Source: Cristatella mucedo (Eukaryota; Bryozoa; Phylactolaemata; Cristatellidae). From it: a stretch of 60,000 nt of DNA. The notes below the pieces were generated by a model, which searched no databases, was not told the origin of the DNA, and saw nothing but the letters and a program-made list of their open reading frames with translations. This document shows, piece after piece, positions 1 to 11,232 of this stretch. The translations under genes and the position numbers were made by a program. The stretch covers positions 5,910,501-5,970,500 of the forward strand of contig WPIO01000018.1 of assembly GCA_009760855.2 (NCBI GenBank). The letters run 5' to 3'. The first letter of the stretch is position 1, and the number at the start of each line of letters is the position of its first letter.

Positions 1-475
1 TTACAATGTAGTAGGGGATTCAAGTAAATTGTGGTACCCTCTTTTAGTGCCGATAGCTCTTTAACTCATTAAGTCTGGATTTTTTAACAATTTGCATTTT
101 TATCTTGCAATGTATTCACATCGAATACATACAGTTTTTACATTCGTATAATAGAATTATCAACCAGGTTCGATAGAATTTAAATGCAGGTCATTCTTCC
201 CATTGTCGAATGCTTTTAAACTGCCTTTTTCTCGACTTTCTGCTATGCTTAGCAAATGTATTTTGGCGCTTCAGGTTACATATGCAGCCAAATCGGCCAT
301 CAAGACATTCCAGCAGGCTTGATATATATGGACTGCGGAATTAAAATTAAATTAATTAAAAAATTAAATAAATTAAATTAAATTCATCTTAATGAAACTT
401 TTCACTTTTTATTTGCCAAATGCTAATTAATTTGATAGAAAATAGTCAAGGTGAGAGTTTATCAAATGTATCTTT
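1..475. other. AT-rich stretch without a gene
   Basis: No coding signal or known repeat is visible here. Positions 333-385 are a low-complexity run of ATTAA/TTAAA units. The stretch ends at the 3' insertion border of the full-length LINE. Confidence 0.6.
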
Positions 476-483
476 TGCCCAAT
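476..483. repeat. Left target-site duplication of the full-length LINE A copy
   Basis: TGCCCAAT here is repeated exactly at 4094-4101. The two copies bracket the LINE: this one touches the 3' AAT repeat, the other touches the presumed 5' end. An 8-bp duplication is normal for target-primed reverse transcription. The last three bases overlap the AAT repeat, so the duplication could be 5-8 bp. Confidence 0.6.
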
Positions 484-510
484 AATAATAATGATAATAT
501 TGCACTTGAT

Positions 511-550
511 AAAGCGCCCTCAGAGAACTTAATCTCTTTCTAGGCGCTTT
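511..550 (-). other. Conserved 3' stem-loop of LINE A
   Basis: AAAGCGCC pairs with GGCGCTTT, and an inner AGAGA/TCTCT stem closes a short TTAAG-type loop. The block recurs at the 3' end of essentially every LINE A copy here, directly before the ATT repeat. In related LINEs the 3' end of the RNA is the reverse transcriptase recognition site, so this is the likely RT-binding structure. That role is inference. Confidence 0.75.
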
Positions 551-715
551 ACATTTGCTGCAAAGTGATACGCAATAGAATAGTAAGTAAAATCATGCTT
601 GAAAAACAAACAAAATGAATAACATGGTTAGGGGTTACATGCACTGGGTCAGCATGCAAATGTGGTTAGTGGCAGCATGCACAGTGTCAGCACGCATAAG
701 CACATCGAGGACGAA

Positions 716-3700
716 TCACAAGGACCCACTAAATGCTGTCCTAAATAGGTATGTTTTTAAGTTTCTTTTAAATGTGGTCAGGTCAGGGGATGTTCTGATG
801 CAGGTCGGGAGGGAGTTCCAGGCTGTGGGAGCATACGAGCTAAATGCACGGTCTCCAAAGGATTTAAGGTTTGTACGAGGTATTTCTAGACTGTTGGATT
901 CCGAAAAGCGGGTGGTACGATGCTTTGCCTGATGGGGTAGTATCTCTGAAAGATAGGCTGGAGCCATAGAATGAAGAGACCTAAAAGTGAGCGACAAAAC
1001 CTTGAAGTCAATCCGTTGCTTGACTGGTAACCAGTGCAGGTCGGCGAGAAGTGGAGTATTGTGGCAACTGCGACGCTCACGACAGACAAGCCTAGCTGCC
1101 GAGTTTTGCACCAGCTGCAATCGCCTGATCGCACATGCTGGTAGGCCAGTAAGCAGTGAGTTGCAGAAGTCGAGACGAGATGTCACGAATGCATGGACCA
1201 ACTTGGACGTGGCATCCTTATCTAAACAAGCCCGAATTTTAGCAATGTTATGAAGCTGAAAATAGGCTGATTTGACTGTGGAGCTGATGTGGTCGTCTAA
1301 CGAGAGGTCGCTTTGGAATATGACACCTAGATTTCGAGCTGATGCAACTGGAGATATGCTGGCAGAGCCAATTTTGAAAGTCAGCCTTTCCAATTTCTGA
1401 ATAACACTAGGTTTGCCCATAACTAGTAAGTTAGTTTTATCATCGTTTAGTTTTAGAAAATTTGCTGCCATCCATGATCGGATGTCATCAATGCATGCAG
1501 CAAGTGAGTTGAGAGAATTTGAGGTGCTCGAAGGCTGGGAGGGATCAAAGCAAAGGTACAACTGAGTGTCATCCGCATAGAAGTGAAAGCCTAGATTGTG
1601 CTTGGCAATCACATCAGCGAGAGGGAGAGTATAAACGGGTGAAAAGGACCGGACCTAGCACAGAGCCCTGAGGTACTCCATATTTTAGAGGTACTTCAGA
1701 TGATCTTTGTCCATTCACGTCAACACTCTGGAGTCTCCCACTGAGATAGGACCTGAACCACTGCAGAGCAGTGCCAGTGATGCCCAGGCGAGATGAGAGG
1801 CGCTCTAGAAGTACTTTTGTGATCGATGGTATCAAAAGCTGCCGAAAGATCGAGCAAAACAAGAAGAGACACTCTACCCATGTCTGCATTCCTAAGTAGG
1901 TCGTTGTATACCCGAAGCAATGCTGACTCTGTGGAGTGATTAGCTGTAAAGCCAGACTGGAACTTACTAGCAAGGTGTGAGGTTTCGATATACGAGTTCA
2001 GCTGGTCTGCCACGACCCGTTCCAGTGTCTTTGATAGGAATGGTAGAAGGGAGACTGGGCGGTAGTTGCTTAAGTTCTCTTGGTCTAGTGTAGCTTTCTT
2101 GAGAAGTGGCCTGACTAAAGCTTTTTTGAAAGGTGCTGGGACCTGACCTGAGGCTAATGACATATTAATGATGTTGGTTATGCATGGCAGCAGCAGATCA
2201 ATGCAACGTAGGAGCAGGACAGTGGGAATAGGGTCCAGTGGACTTGTTGTCTTCTTTGATTGAGATACGAACTTTAGGACTACATCACTAGTGACCTGTT
2301 TAAATGCAGACATTGAGGCGCAGCCAGGAACCGAGGAACAGCATTCTAGTGGGGAGGTTGTCATGGCAGGGATGGATTCCCTGATCTTGTCTATCTTCTG
2401 CACAAAGAATCGAGAGAAGCGATCGGCTAGATCATCACAAGGATCATCAGGTAAGGAGCTAACCTGGGAACGGTTGAGGAGATGGTTTATTGTCGACATC
2501 AGCATTTTTGGATTGTGCATCTGTGATTCAACAATGTTTCTATAGAAGCTAGACTTAGCCTTTGCTAGGATCGATTGGTACGACCTACAGTAGTCTTCAT
2601 ATGCCTGTCGATGGACAGTTAGTCCGGATCTTTTGTATGCCTTTTCAAGCTTTCGTTTAGTAGACTTGGCTAGTTTAATGTCTGTGGTAAACCATAGGCC
2701 GTCTGGGCGGGGGCGCACAGTGCGCTTTGTCAAAGGTGCAAACTCGTCGAGCGTGTCAGCTAGTGTCGTGTTGTAGCAATCTACCAGTGATGACAGATCG
2801 GAGGGAGGACTGAGCAGCAAAGGTGAAGCAGATATGCTCGCACGGACAGCATCGATGTCAAGGGTCTTGAGGTTTCGCGATTCACAGGTTATTTTAGAGG
2901 AGAATGTGGGCACACACTGTAGATTGAATGAGATCTGCATGTGGTCAGATAAGCAGGATTTGGTGATAGCTGGTGATGACAAAGTGCAGTTATATGAGAA
3001 AATCTGGTCGATAGTGTGACCCTTGATGTGGGTAGGGCCATGCACATGAGTCACAAGAGATAATGAGTCTGTCAATGTACGAAATTCGGTGCTGAAAGCG
3101 TCAGATAAGTTATCAAAGTGAACGTTGAAATCACCCATAACGAGGAAGGATCGATTTCTTGCACACAGAATCGAAATGAGATCGGAGAAATCTGAGACAA
3201 AGGAGGATTTGGTACCTGGTGGGCGATAGACTACTGCCACTATCGGTAGCTTGTTTTCGGGTGAGACCAGGACAATTGATTCAAAAGACTGCTTCGAGGG
3301 TACCGCAAATGGCTTGAAGTTGAATTTCGAACGCACGATCATAGCAACTCCACCTCCAGTTTTGATTGATCTAGGGGTGTGAAAGAACGTGAAACCAGAT
3401 GGAGTAGCGTCTTTAATTGTCGGGCAGTTTATCGATTTCAGCCAAGTTTCAGTTAGGGCGAGCAGGTCGATACCATTTTCAGAAATAAGGTCGTTTATTA
3501 CTAGAGGTTTATTGCACATTGAGCGAGGATTCCAAAGGCAAGCGTTAAGTCTGGCCGATTGGGTTACAACAGGCCTGATGACCACTAAGTTTGAGAGATT
3601 TACAGTGACGCATGCGGGGGAGCGTGCTAAGCGGTTCGAGACAATGCTAGGAATACCAAACGAGCAGCGTCTAAGCTGGCGGTTCCGGCCACCGCGGCGG

Positions 3701-3924
3701 CTACGGGGTGCTTTCCTTTTGTTAATGCATAGTTCATGAATCTTAGCAACAACATTAATATCTAGGAATGCATTTGATATACGATGACGAAGCGATAGCA
3801 GCTGCTGACGACCATAACTAACAAGTAGGTTACTAGCCGCCGGCGTAGCTAATGCAGCCGCCGGCGTGGGAGACCCAGCAGCCCGAAGCGATAAGCGTTT
3901 AGATGTCCATAGGCACGTAATTTC
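716..3924 (-). pseudogene. LINE A endonuclease/reverse transcriptase ORF with two 1-nt insertions
   Basis: The protein nicks target DNA and reverse-transcribes the LINE RNA at the nick. The frame is open from 3924 (stop at 3925-3927), with no ATG before 3585, so the true start is unclear. The N-terminal half shows endonuclease motifs LTETWL, VYRPPG, MGDFNVH and SDHMQISF. Next come RT motifs [26 protein letters not shown] and the catalytic FYADDTQLY, then a C-terminal region with [24 protein letters not shown] and AWNSLP. Comparison with the copies at 35213 and 15759 shows one extra T in 1815-1818 and one extra G in 1637-1639. Each shifts the frame, so this copy cannot make full-length protein. 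It ends in FRTAFSGSL. Confidence 0.88.
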
Positions 3925-4093
3925 TTACGCGCTACGGTCAAAAAACAATCAGAATAACTTTAAACAGGTCTTAGCTGTATCGTTTCCGTATACGATGTTC
4001 GCAAGAACTTCGGTTTTCGGAAGAATTCTGCAACGAACAAGAACGCACGTTAGAGCGCTCTATGTCAGGAGGCGAGAACGACCGAGGGGACCA

Positions 4094-4101
4094 TGCCCAA
4101 T
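4094..4101. repeat. Right target-site duplication of the full-length LINE A copy
   Basis: TGCCCAAT matches 476-483 exactly and abuts the GC-rich start of the LINE leader. Confidence 0.6.
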
Positions 4102-4279
4102 GGGATGACAGATTTCTGGTACGCTTTAAAAACTTGAAACGTGTACAGTATGATATGAAATTTTAATTAGAGCTTTGTATTAAAAAAGTGAAGATGATTT
4201 GCGCTGGATTATAGTGTATTCCATTATTTTCCCAGTTTATTCCGGGAGATTGCGGTATATAGCAAGAGTGTGAAAGTAT

Positions 4280-5085
4280 CTCCGTCGGGAACTCCACCAA
4301 GCCACAAAGATATTTGGGTTTTACGCAGGAGGGATTTTATGCAGTACACTCACAGCCTAGGCGGCTTTCGGTAGGCAGTCGGTAGCCAACAGACTTCGTC
4401 TCACGCAACAAAGAGAACGTGGGAAGTATGCCGAGTCAGGAGAGCAGTTGAGGAAGTGAGTAGCATGGAAGTAGCAGCTCAGGACCGCTGGAAATGATGA
4501 GTCATAATCGGCAGCAGGAGAGTAGTTGTCGTTGCGTAAGAGTCTCGGAAGAAATCTCCACAGCCTAGGATATGCAGAGCTAAAGCTTCTGTGGTAAACG
4601 GTCTTTACGTGGAGTAATGGAACAGCTAATTTATCGTCTACACAGGAAGTGAGGGCGCGGGGAGAGTGAAACCGATTGCAGCAGTTCAGCTTGGTCTGGA
4701 AGAGCCCAGCCGAGGTGGGCCTGGTGGGTGAGCACAAGAACTGTGTTCTGTATCCGTTGCTTTAACCAGCATCCATCCTAGCTCTTTTAGCAACAGAGAC
4801 ACGTGGTCAATGCTATGGGACTTGAAAAATACCTATGCAGCCATATTCATAGCCATCTGCCGTGGCCAAGTCGCATTTTTTGTATTTAAGCCAAAAATGA
4901 ATTACAATAATCAAGCCGAGACAGAACTAAGGAGCTAGTTAGTTATTTTGCAAGCCGCTTTGGAAGACATCTCCTGAACTAAGATGTGGATAGGACGTGG
5001 TGGCTAGCTTTAGAAGCAGTCTTCTAAGCGAAGCTTTTAAAATATGGGCAGCCGTCGAAAACTGTACCTAAATTTCAAGCATCAA
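4280..5085 (-). mobile_element. LINE family B, 5'-truncated relic
   Basis: The minus strand encodes the C-terminal part of a second LINE ORF. The readable segment 4357-4737 contains LTSCVDDKLAVPLLHVKTV, a RSFSSAYPRLW-type motif and NYSPAADY. The same peptides recur on the plus strand at 44367-44687, so this is a family shared across the window. Upstream sequence to about 5085 matches the RT C-terminal region of that copy but is out of frame. The 3' end is the GGAGATAC...-type terminus near 4280. It is older and more decayed than family A. Confidence 0.75.
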
Positions 5086-5089
5086 TAAA

Positions 5090-6600
5090 CGGAGCTTGAC
5101 TCAATCTATTTCCAGTCGTTTTGCGGTGGAATGGGCGGATTGCAGTGGCTAGGGGATATTTACACGGGCTGCTGCAGTCGAGTGCCGATTCTTGGAAGAC
5201 AATGTCAACGTCTGTCAGTAAGTTGAACCTAACCTAGCGAGTTTAATTTTCAAAGGTTTTTTATTGTTGCATGGAATCAAAATCCACACTTTTTCGCACA
5301 CGGACTTCTTTCGCTTTGTTGTGGGACAAAATGGATGGCCGTTGTGGGACAAAATGGCCGACTTCACCTATACGGGCTATTGCAGTCAATCCCATGGCTT
5401 TGCACGCGAACAACATCCGCTACGGTGCAAGTGAATTTGTAGAGAGAAAACTATCACAGAAAGCACTGAAAGCCATGAAAGTTGGTCGATATGAGCAATT
5501 CTAGATGTCCAACTACATTCATGCAGAATTCGAGCTCAGCACTTTTGATTTATGGCAGACCTTGACTTGATTAGAATGGATCGTTGTGGATTGTGGATCG
5601 TTGAACGTGACTTGCTATTGCAGAGAAACTTCACGGGCCACAGACTTAAAAATTCATTTCATGCCTGCAACTCTACCAAAGTCATTTTTATGCGAGCCGT
5701 CCGTCTGTCTTTGAACGAGTTTCCGATTGGTGTACGAACAAAAGTGCTAGCTTGCATCCTTGCCTCGCCAATTTCAGGAAATATCTTGAGCACGTTCATA
5801 TAATGGTATCGCCCGGTATTCTTTCGGAGCCTCGATTTAAACTTTTATTTGTCCAAGTTTCAAGTGCAAAGGAGGAAGTAGCACTTGTTTGCTGTCGAGA
5901 AGCGGAGGCTCACGGGCACGTTATCACTCGTAGGCCCAAAATGATGTGCTTGCTCTGGCCAGTCTGTCTTTCGGAATAAAAAAGCATCTGACATGTGACT
6001 ATCCCACGGACATAAAACACTGATATTTTCTACAGTCGCCTTCAAGTCCACTCAGAAGGATAATTACTTGTAAATCGCAGCATATCTGCTACTGGTTTTG
6101 ATCATATTTTATTTCACCGAAAAGTATTTTCCTATTTCTAAGGGTCTCTATCATCTATACTGAATGTGCGGCTATCAAAGAGGAAAATGAGTTTCAATTG
6201 TAGAGCTCCCTCTAAATTGCGTTTAGGCGGATCAATGAAAGGTTCGATCGTAGCGCTTTTCCATTTGGTTAATTAGACATTCTGCGTTGCTGCAATAGAC
6301 AAGTGATTCCATCGTCAAAAATAATGGAGGAAACTCTTTATCAAAAGGTCTGTACCATGAAAAGGTAGTAGCTGGTGCAATACAATTTCCTTTCCTTAAT
6401 CTACAATCGAGGAGTTCAGCCGACTCTTTGTACAGCTCGTGGTCTCTTTATAAGTCAACGAGAACAGATTTTGACGTTAATATAGGCGTTCGATCATTAA
6501 AAGCGTAAAACTCCACCTTTATTTGAACTCGAACCACTCTCAGTCAATATATCGAGTGTATCAGTTGTAACAGGAACTCCAATCCCATCACCCGTGGCGT
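5090..6600. other. Unassigned stretch
   Basis: I recognise no gene or repeat family. Short open frames (5271-5504, 5552-5803, 5752-5979) have no recognisable domain. A local direct repeat, GTTGTGGGACAAAATGG, occurs at about 5319 and 5341. A smaller GGATCGTTG/GGATTGTGGATCGTTG repeat lies at 5578-5603. Confidence 0.5.
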
Positions 6601-6609
6601 CGTAGACGT

Positions 6610-6641
6610 AGCTAATTTATCGTCTACACAGGAAGTGAGGG
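6610..6641 (-). repeat. Isolated 32-bp patch identical to LINE B
   Basis: Positions 6610-6641 are identical to 4624-4655 inside the LINE B copy 2 kb away. No other LINE B sequence flanks the patch. It looks like a short templated insertion copied during break repair rather than a transposition product. Confidence 0.6.
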
Positions 6642-6770
6642 ATATTCAACGTTATGCCTTTTCTTCTTCTTGTTGTAGCCCTGTACGTTAGGGATGCCAA
6701 AATAACAATGCAAAACGTGGCCATTTTGTTCTCTCCTAATCATCGGTACTCTGAATAGCATGGGTTGGCT

Positions 6771-6835
6771 ATATGATAATAAATTAATAAGTACACATTT
6801 TTATGGAGCCCTCAGAGAACCGAATCTATTCCAAG
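6771..6835 (-). mobile_element. Eroded LINE A 3' tail
   Basis: An ATAATAAATTAATAAG run is followed by AGCCCTCAGAGAACCGAATCT and TTCCAAGG. This is a diverged version of the family A stem-loop. Nothing upstream in the element is preserved. Confidence 0.5.
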
Positions 6836-6839
6836 GAAA

Positions 6840-7435
6840 TTTAACGATTCGGGATCAAATCATTACCAAATGATTAGAGGTAACATCCCGAAGGAGCTGG
6901 CACATAATTGACCTTCAAATTGTCAGCTCAAATTTTCTACACACGGCCTACAAACCATGTGTGGTGCCCATGGCATATCCCGATGTCCCAGTTAAAATTC
7001 AAAGTAGGTGAAATAATTGCTGTTTTATAATTGAATTAGTTGGTAGTCGCTGCTCTATTTCGAGAATTTTTTCGCATATGCAGCACGATGTATGCGGATA
7101 ATATTTACACTCCCTTGGCATTGTAAATCGCAAATAACCACAATTTTAGCAGCTATATCAATCATAAAACGACTGTTTTTTCCATAAAAATAACACAATT
7201 AATTTCATCGAGTGATTGTAACAGGTGGAAAGATAAAAGCCAATCTCGTTGTACCTAATTTGTAACTTTAAAGTGCAATCAATCTTTGCTAAACAGAATC
7301 TACCAAACATGACATGCTAAAGGAAGCAAAACACACCCTAAATTGTCATATGTAAGAGTATATTTGAAAGACAATACAACATGTCAGACAGCTGATATCA
7401 CACAGTCCAGTACAATCTATGCCAAACAATCTTCA
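6840..7435. other. Unassigned AT-rich stretch
   Basis: No open frame of note and no recognised repeat. Confidence 0.5.
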
Positions 7436-7439
7436 TAAT

Positions 7440-7589
7440 AACAATAATAATAATGATAATGCACTTGATAAAGTGCCGTCAGAGAACTCAATCTCTTTCT
7501 AGACGCTTTACATTTGCTGCAAAGTGAAATGCAATTGAATGGGGAGTATTATCATGCTTGATAAACAAACAAAATGAATAACATGGTTG
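7440..7589 (-). mobile_element. LINE A, 3'-tail-only insertion
   Basis: The minus strand holds only the last 150 bp of LINE A: 3' UTR, stem-loop and AAT repeat. It stops at AATAACATGGTT, after which 7590-7596 reverses the preceding bases (AATGAATAAC facing GTTATTCATT). Such an inverted junction can arise by template switching during target-primed reverse transcription. Confidence 0.8.
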
Positions 7590-7603
7590 TTATTCATTAT
7601 TAT

Positions 7604-7660
7604 TTAAAGAGCCGTTCTCCGCAGTTTCTTTTGATAAAACTGTGGAAAACGGCTCTTTAA
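7604..7660. repeat. 57-bp inverted repeat (hairpin)
   Basis: TTAAAGAGCCG at the left pairs with CGGCTCTTTAA at the right. The stem continues inward through TTCTCCGCAGTTT against AAACTGTGGAAAA with a few mismatches, around a loop of about 9 nt. It may be a small foldback element or a hairpin-forming transcript. It does not match the short histone-mRNA stem-loop. Confidence 0.7.
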
Positions 7661-7664
7661 TGAC

Positions 7665-8040
7665 ACGGCACAATGCTGCTGCAGGTAAATCCTTTAGATG
7701 AGTGCCAAAATTATAAATTAAATCTGGAGTAATAAAATAGAGGTCCTTCTTCTAGTCATGGCATGGAAGAAAGATCATCAAAATCTTCCGGGGTAGACAT
7801 TTTCTGAGTTGTAATCGTCTCTCGGGGTAGTTTAGGCTGCAGCATGCATGTTTTGAGCGCCCCGAATCGACATTAAACATCGTTTTAAATATCTGCCACC
7901 CTTTCCCTTGGCCATTTTAAACTAGGTATTATTCGTGTAAGCTTCTTATTCTGACCTTGACACTTTTAAGTACCTGTTCAGATAAAGGAAAACGGTGTCC
8001 ACGAGTGATTTCGTATTTGCTGTAAGATGGTGGCACATGT
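7665..8040. other. Unassigned stretch between two LINE fragments
   Basis: No gene or repeat recognised. Confidence 0.5.
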
Positions 8041-8045
8041 GTTTT

Positions 8046-8408
8046 AGTTCGTATGCTCCGAAAGCCTGGACCTCTCTCCCGACCTGCGTCAGAACATCCC
8101 CTGACCTGACCACATTTAAAAGGAACCTAAAAACACACCTATTTAGGACAGCATTTAGTGGGTCCCTGTGATTCGTCCTTGATGTGCTTATGCGTGCTGA
8201 CACTGTGCATGCTGCAACTAACCACATTTGCATGCTGACCCTGTGCATGTCACCCCTAACCATATTATTAATTTCGTTTGTTTTTCAAGCATGATTTTAC
8301 TTACCATTCAATTGCATTTCACTTTACAGCAAATCTAAAGCGCCTAGAGAGAGATTAAGTTCTCTGAGGGCGCTTTATCAAGTGAATTATTATTATTATT
8401 ATTATTAT
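8046..8408 (+). mobile_element. LINE A, 5'-truncated copy
   Basis: It starts within the last codons of the RT ORF (TTCGTATGCTCCGAAAGCCTGG). It runs through the 3' UTR, stem-loop (8338-8377) and ATT repeat (8385-8408). It faces away from the tail-only copy at 7440-7589. Confidence 0.85.
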
Positions 8409-8409
8409 G

Positions 8410-8825
8410 TGCTGCATTGGTTGCTATTAAATGCTTGTTGCCACGCCTTGAGTCACTATCTTTGAGTCAGTCAGTTTCTTTCCAAAACTTTAACGCGCAT
8501 GAATGGAGATTGAGGTATGTAAGGGGAATACTAATGAGTTGATTATGTCCTATTAATCAGGGGCGAATACTCTGGTGCATGCTTAATAAGTCTTGGAATC
8601 TTTTCATTGACAGAACAATGAAATTAAAATACTGAAAGTCTGAATCGCTTCTCGAGATCGATTTCACCAGATTCCGCTCGAAATGGTGAAACCCGGTTTT
8701 CTTTGCCTTTAGATATTGTCAGCACCCGGTTAGTGGTCCTTGACTGAATACTACTCAGTTTACAGCCTATTTAAACCAGGCCATAATTTTGAGATATATA
8801 AGATTCAAACCAAGACACTGGAGTA
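8410..8825. other. Unassigned stretch
   Basis: No gene or repeat recognised before the old LINE copy begins. Confidence 0.5.
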
Positions 8826-10452
8826 GTCTTTTCCCACCCTGCAAGAACAAGAAGAGCGAAATCTGCCACCAAAGCTTTCTTTGCAGTAAATTGTTCGCGC
8901 ATTATTTGCATTGGCGTTCTTTCTCAGCCTTTGCAGTGAATTTCTCCAAGTGGTAATCGAGTCTGTAAACAATCCGGCGGCCCAACTTAAGGCTTGTCTT
9001 TGATATCCTTGTTCAATGTGTAATAAACCTCTATTGATACGCCACCTTAGGTCTGAAAGAGGCCTTGACCTGCTGAACTTGACCGAAGCTTGGCTAAAAT
9101 CAATAAACTGTCGGACCATTAGTGACAACGCCCCTGCAGGCTTCTCCGTCTTTCAATTTCAAGCCGTTTGCAGTCCCCTCGAAGCAGTCTTTTGAATCTA
9201 TCGTTTTGAGTTAAACTGACATCAAGCTATCAAAGATGGCAGTAGTCTATCGTACCCATGTACCAAGTCGTCCTTTATCTCAGAATAATTTTCGTATCAC
9301 ACTTCAATTGTGTGTGGTAGAAATTGATCCTTCCTCGTAATTGGTGATATCAACATTCATTTTGATAATTTACCTAACGTCTTCAGCACCACATTTTATA
9401 CACTGACTGAATCATTCTCTCTTGTGGCTTATTTACATACTACTCAAATCTAGGGTCACTCATTCGTCAATTTTTTCATTGAGCTGTACTTTATCATCAC
9501 TAATTATTCCCAAATTCCGCTTATCTGACCTCACGCAGATCTCATTCGGTCCACAGCGTGTAAACTCCTCCTCATCTGCACTGCCATGTGAGTCGCGAAA
9601 CCTCAAGACCCTTGACATTTATGCTGTCCGTGCGATAACATCTGATTCTACTCTGCTGCTTAATCCCCCTCCTGACCTGTCATCATTGATAGATTGCTGC
9701 AAATCGACACTACCTGAAATACTCGACGATTTTGCACCTATAACTTTGTCCACTGTGCGCACTCACCGGACGGCCTACGGTTCGCCTCAGACATGAAACT
9801 AGTCAGGCCTACGAAGCACAAGCTTGAAAAGCATATACAAGATAAGGACCAACTGGCCATCGACAGGTATTCGAAGAGCTGTAGTCAGGCCACTACTCAT
9901 GAAAGCAACACTGGAGCAAGAGAACTTGAGCAACTTCCTCCATCTCCTCTTCTACCTTTCCCATCAAATACACCGGAACGAGTCGTGGCAGACCAGCTGA
10001 ACTCAGATATTGAAATTTAGATCCTCGTTAGTTCCAGTCTGTTTGAAAGCTAATCACTCCGCAGAGTCAGCATTGCTTAAGCTGTATAGCGACCAACTTA
10101 GGAATGCAGACCTCGGTGGAGTGTCTGTCTCTGCTTGTTTTTCTCGATCTTTCGGCAGCTTCTGACACCATCGATCACCAAGTCTTTCTTGAACGCCGCT
10201 CATCTCATATGGGCATTAAAGGCACTGCACTGTAATCGTTGGGGTTCGATCTCAGTAGGAAACTCCAGGATATTGGTGCGAACCGACACAGGTCATCCAT
10301 GGAGCATCTGAGGGGTGGGCGGGAATATCTCGGGACTCTTGCTTGGTCCCGCTCTCTTCCCAGTTTATACTCTTCCTATTGCCGATGTGATTGCTAAGCA
10401 CAATCTAATGTTTCACTTCTATGCAGATGACACTTGATTGCACCTATACTTT

Positions 10453-10625
10453 TATACTAGCTGATTTAACAGCCTCTTTTTTATAGCGGCAGAAGAGTCT
10501 TTTCGCCTATCATCACCGCCGGCAGCTTTGATTAAGGATTCCCTGTGGAGGATTCAAATCCACGATCTCGGTTCTGAGGTCGTGAAAAGCAACCACCTTA
10601 CCTTATGTGCCATCTCGGCTGTCGG
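10453..10625 (-). mobile_element. tRNA-derived SINE, family S
   Basis: On the minus strand it reads as a tRNA-like head with an A-box-like segment and a B box close to GGTTCGANTCC. A body follows with a CCGCC/GGTGG hairpin, then AGCCGT..AAGG, CTATA, GAGGCTGTTAAATCAGCTAG. The copy is moderately diverged. It lies inside an old LINE A. Confidence 0.75.
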
Positions 10626-11232
10626 TTCTACCCATTGCAGCCCTCATTCACGTCGAATTTTAACTCCTTTGGGATAAAACATTTTTAAATGAATGATGGT
10701 AAAACCAACTCACTAGTTTTGGACAAGCCATGTTAGATTCAGAAATTAGAAAGAAGAACGTTCACAGTCATCTCAGGCAGCACATGTCCTGTTGAATCTG
10801 CACGAAATCTTGGTGACCTATTCCTAAGAGACTTTCAGCTCCACATTTTCATTCTGCCTGCTTTCAGCTACATACCGCTGCTAAAAACCGTGCTGGTTTT
10901 GACAGAGATACCACATCTAAGTACGTAAATGCATCGCAGTTGCCACATCTCACCACTTCTCTCCGACCAGCACTCGCACCCAGTCAAGTAAAGCATCGGC
11001 TTCAAGGTTCTGTTACTCACTTTTAGGTCCCTCCATCCTTTGGCTCCAGCCTAACTATCAGATCTACGCCCAACCAGGCGTATATTTGATCGTACCACTC
11101 ACTTTTTGGAGTGTAATTGCTTAATTAATCCTCGTAAAAATCTTATCTATTTATCATAGCACTTACTGGGTACATATTACTCGTCCTTTGCGTGCTTATA
11201 CGCGTTGACACTGCACACGATACCCCTAAACC

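Larger units (their letters stand above)
484..4093 (-). mobile_element. Full-length LINE, family A (CR1/L2/jockey-type non-LTR retrotransposon)
   Basis: This 3.6-kb element is on the minus strand. It has a roughly 170-bp GC-rich 5' leader, one long open frame and a roughly 230-bp 3' UTR. It ends in a stem-loop (511-550) and an AAT/ATT repeat (481-498). The frame carries an apurinic-endonuclease domain followed by a reverse transcriptase. An 8-bp direct repeat flanks it on both sides, which argues that the 5' end is real. It has no separate ORF1, which many CR1/L2 elements possess. Many shorter copies in this window match its 3' half closely, so the family has been active fairly recently. The clade (CR1, L2, Crack or Daphne) cannot be fixed without a tree. 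Confidence 0.9.

Noticed and set aside
481-498. ATT/AAT repeats at many loci as microsatellites or CRISPR-like arrays
   Set aside because: Each lies at the 3' end of a LINE A copy, so they are retrotransposon tails. There are no regularly spaced repeats with unique spacers anywhere in the window.
615-1253. Plus-strand open frames opposite LINE A (615-932, 987-1253), recurring at many loci
   Set aside because: They recur only because they are antisense or alternate-frame shadows of the LINE A RT coding region.
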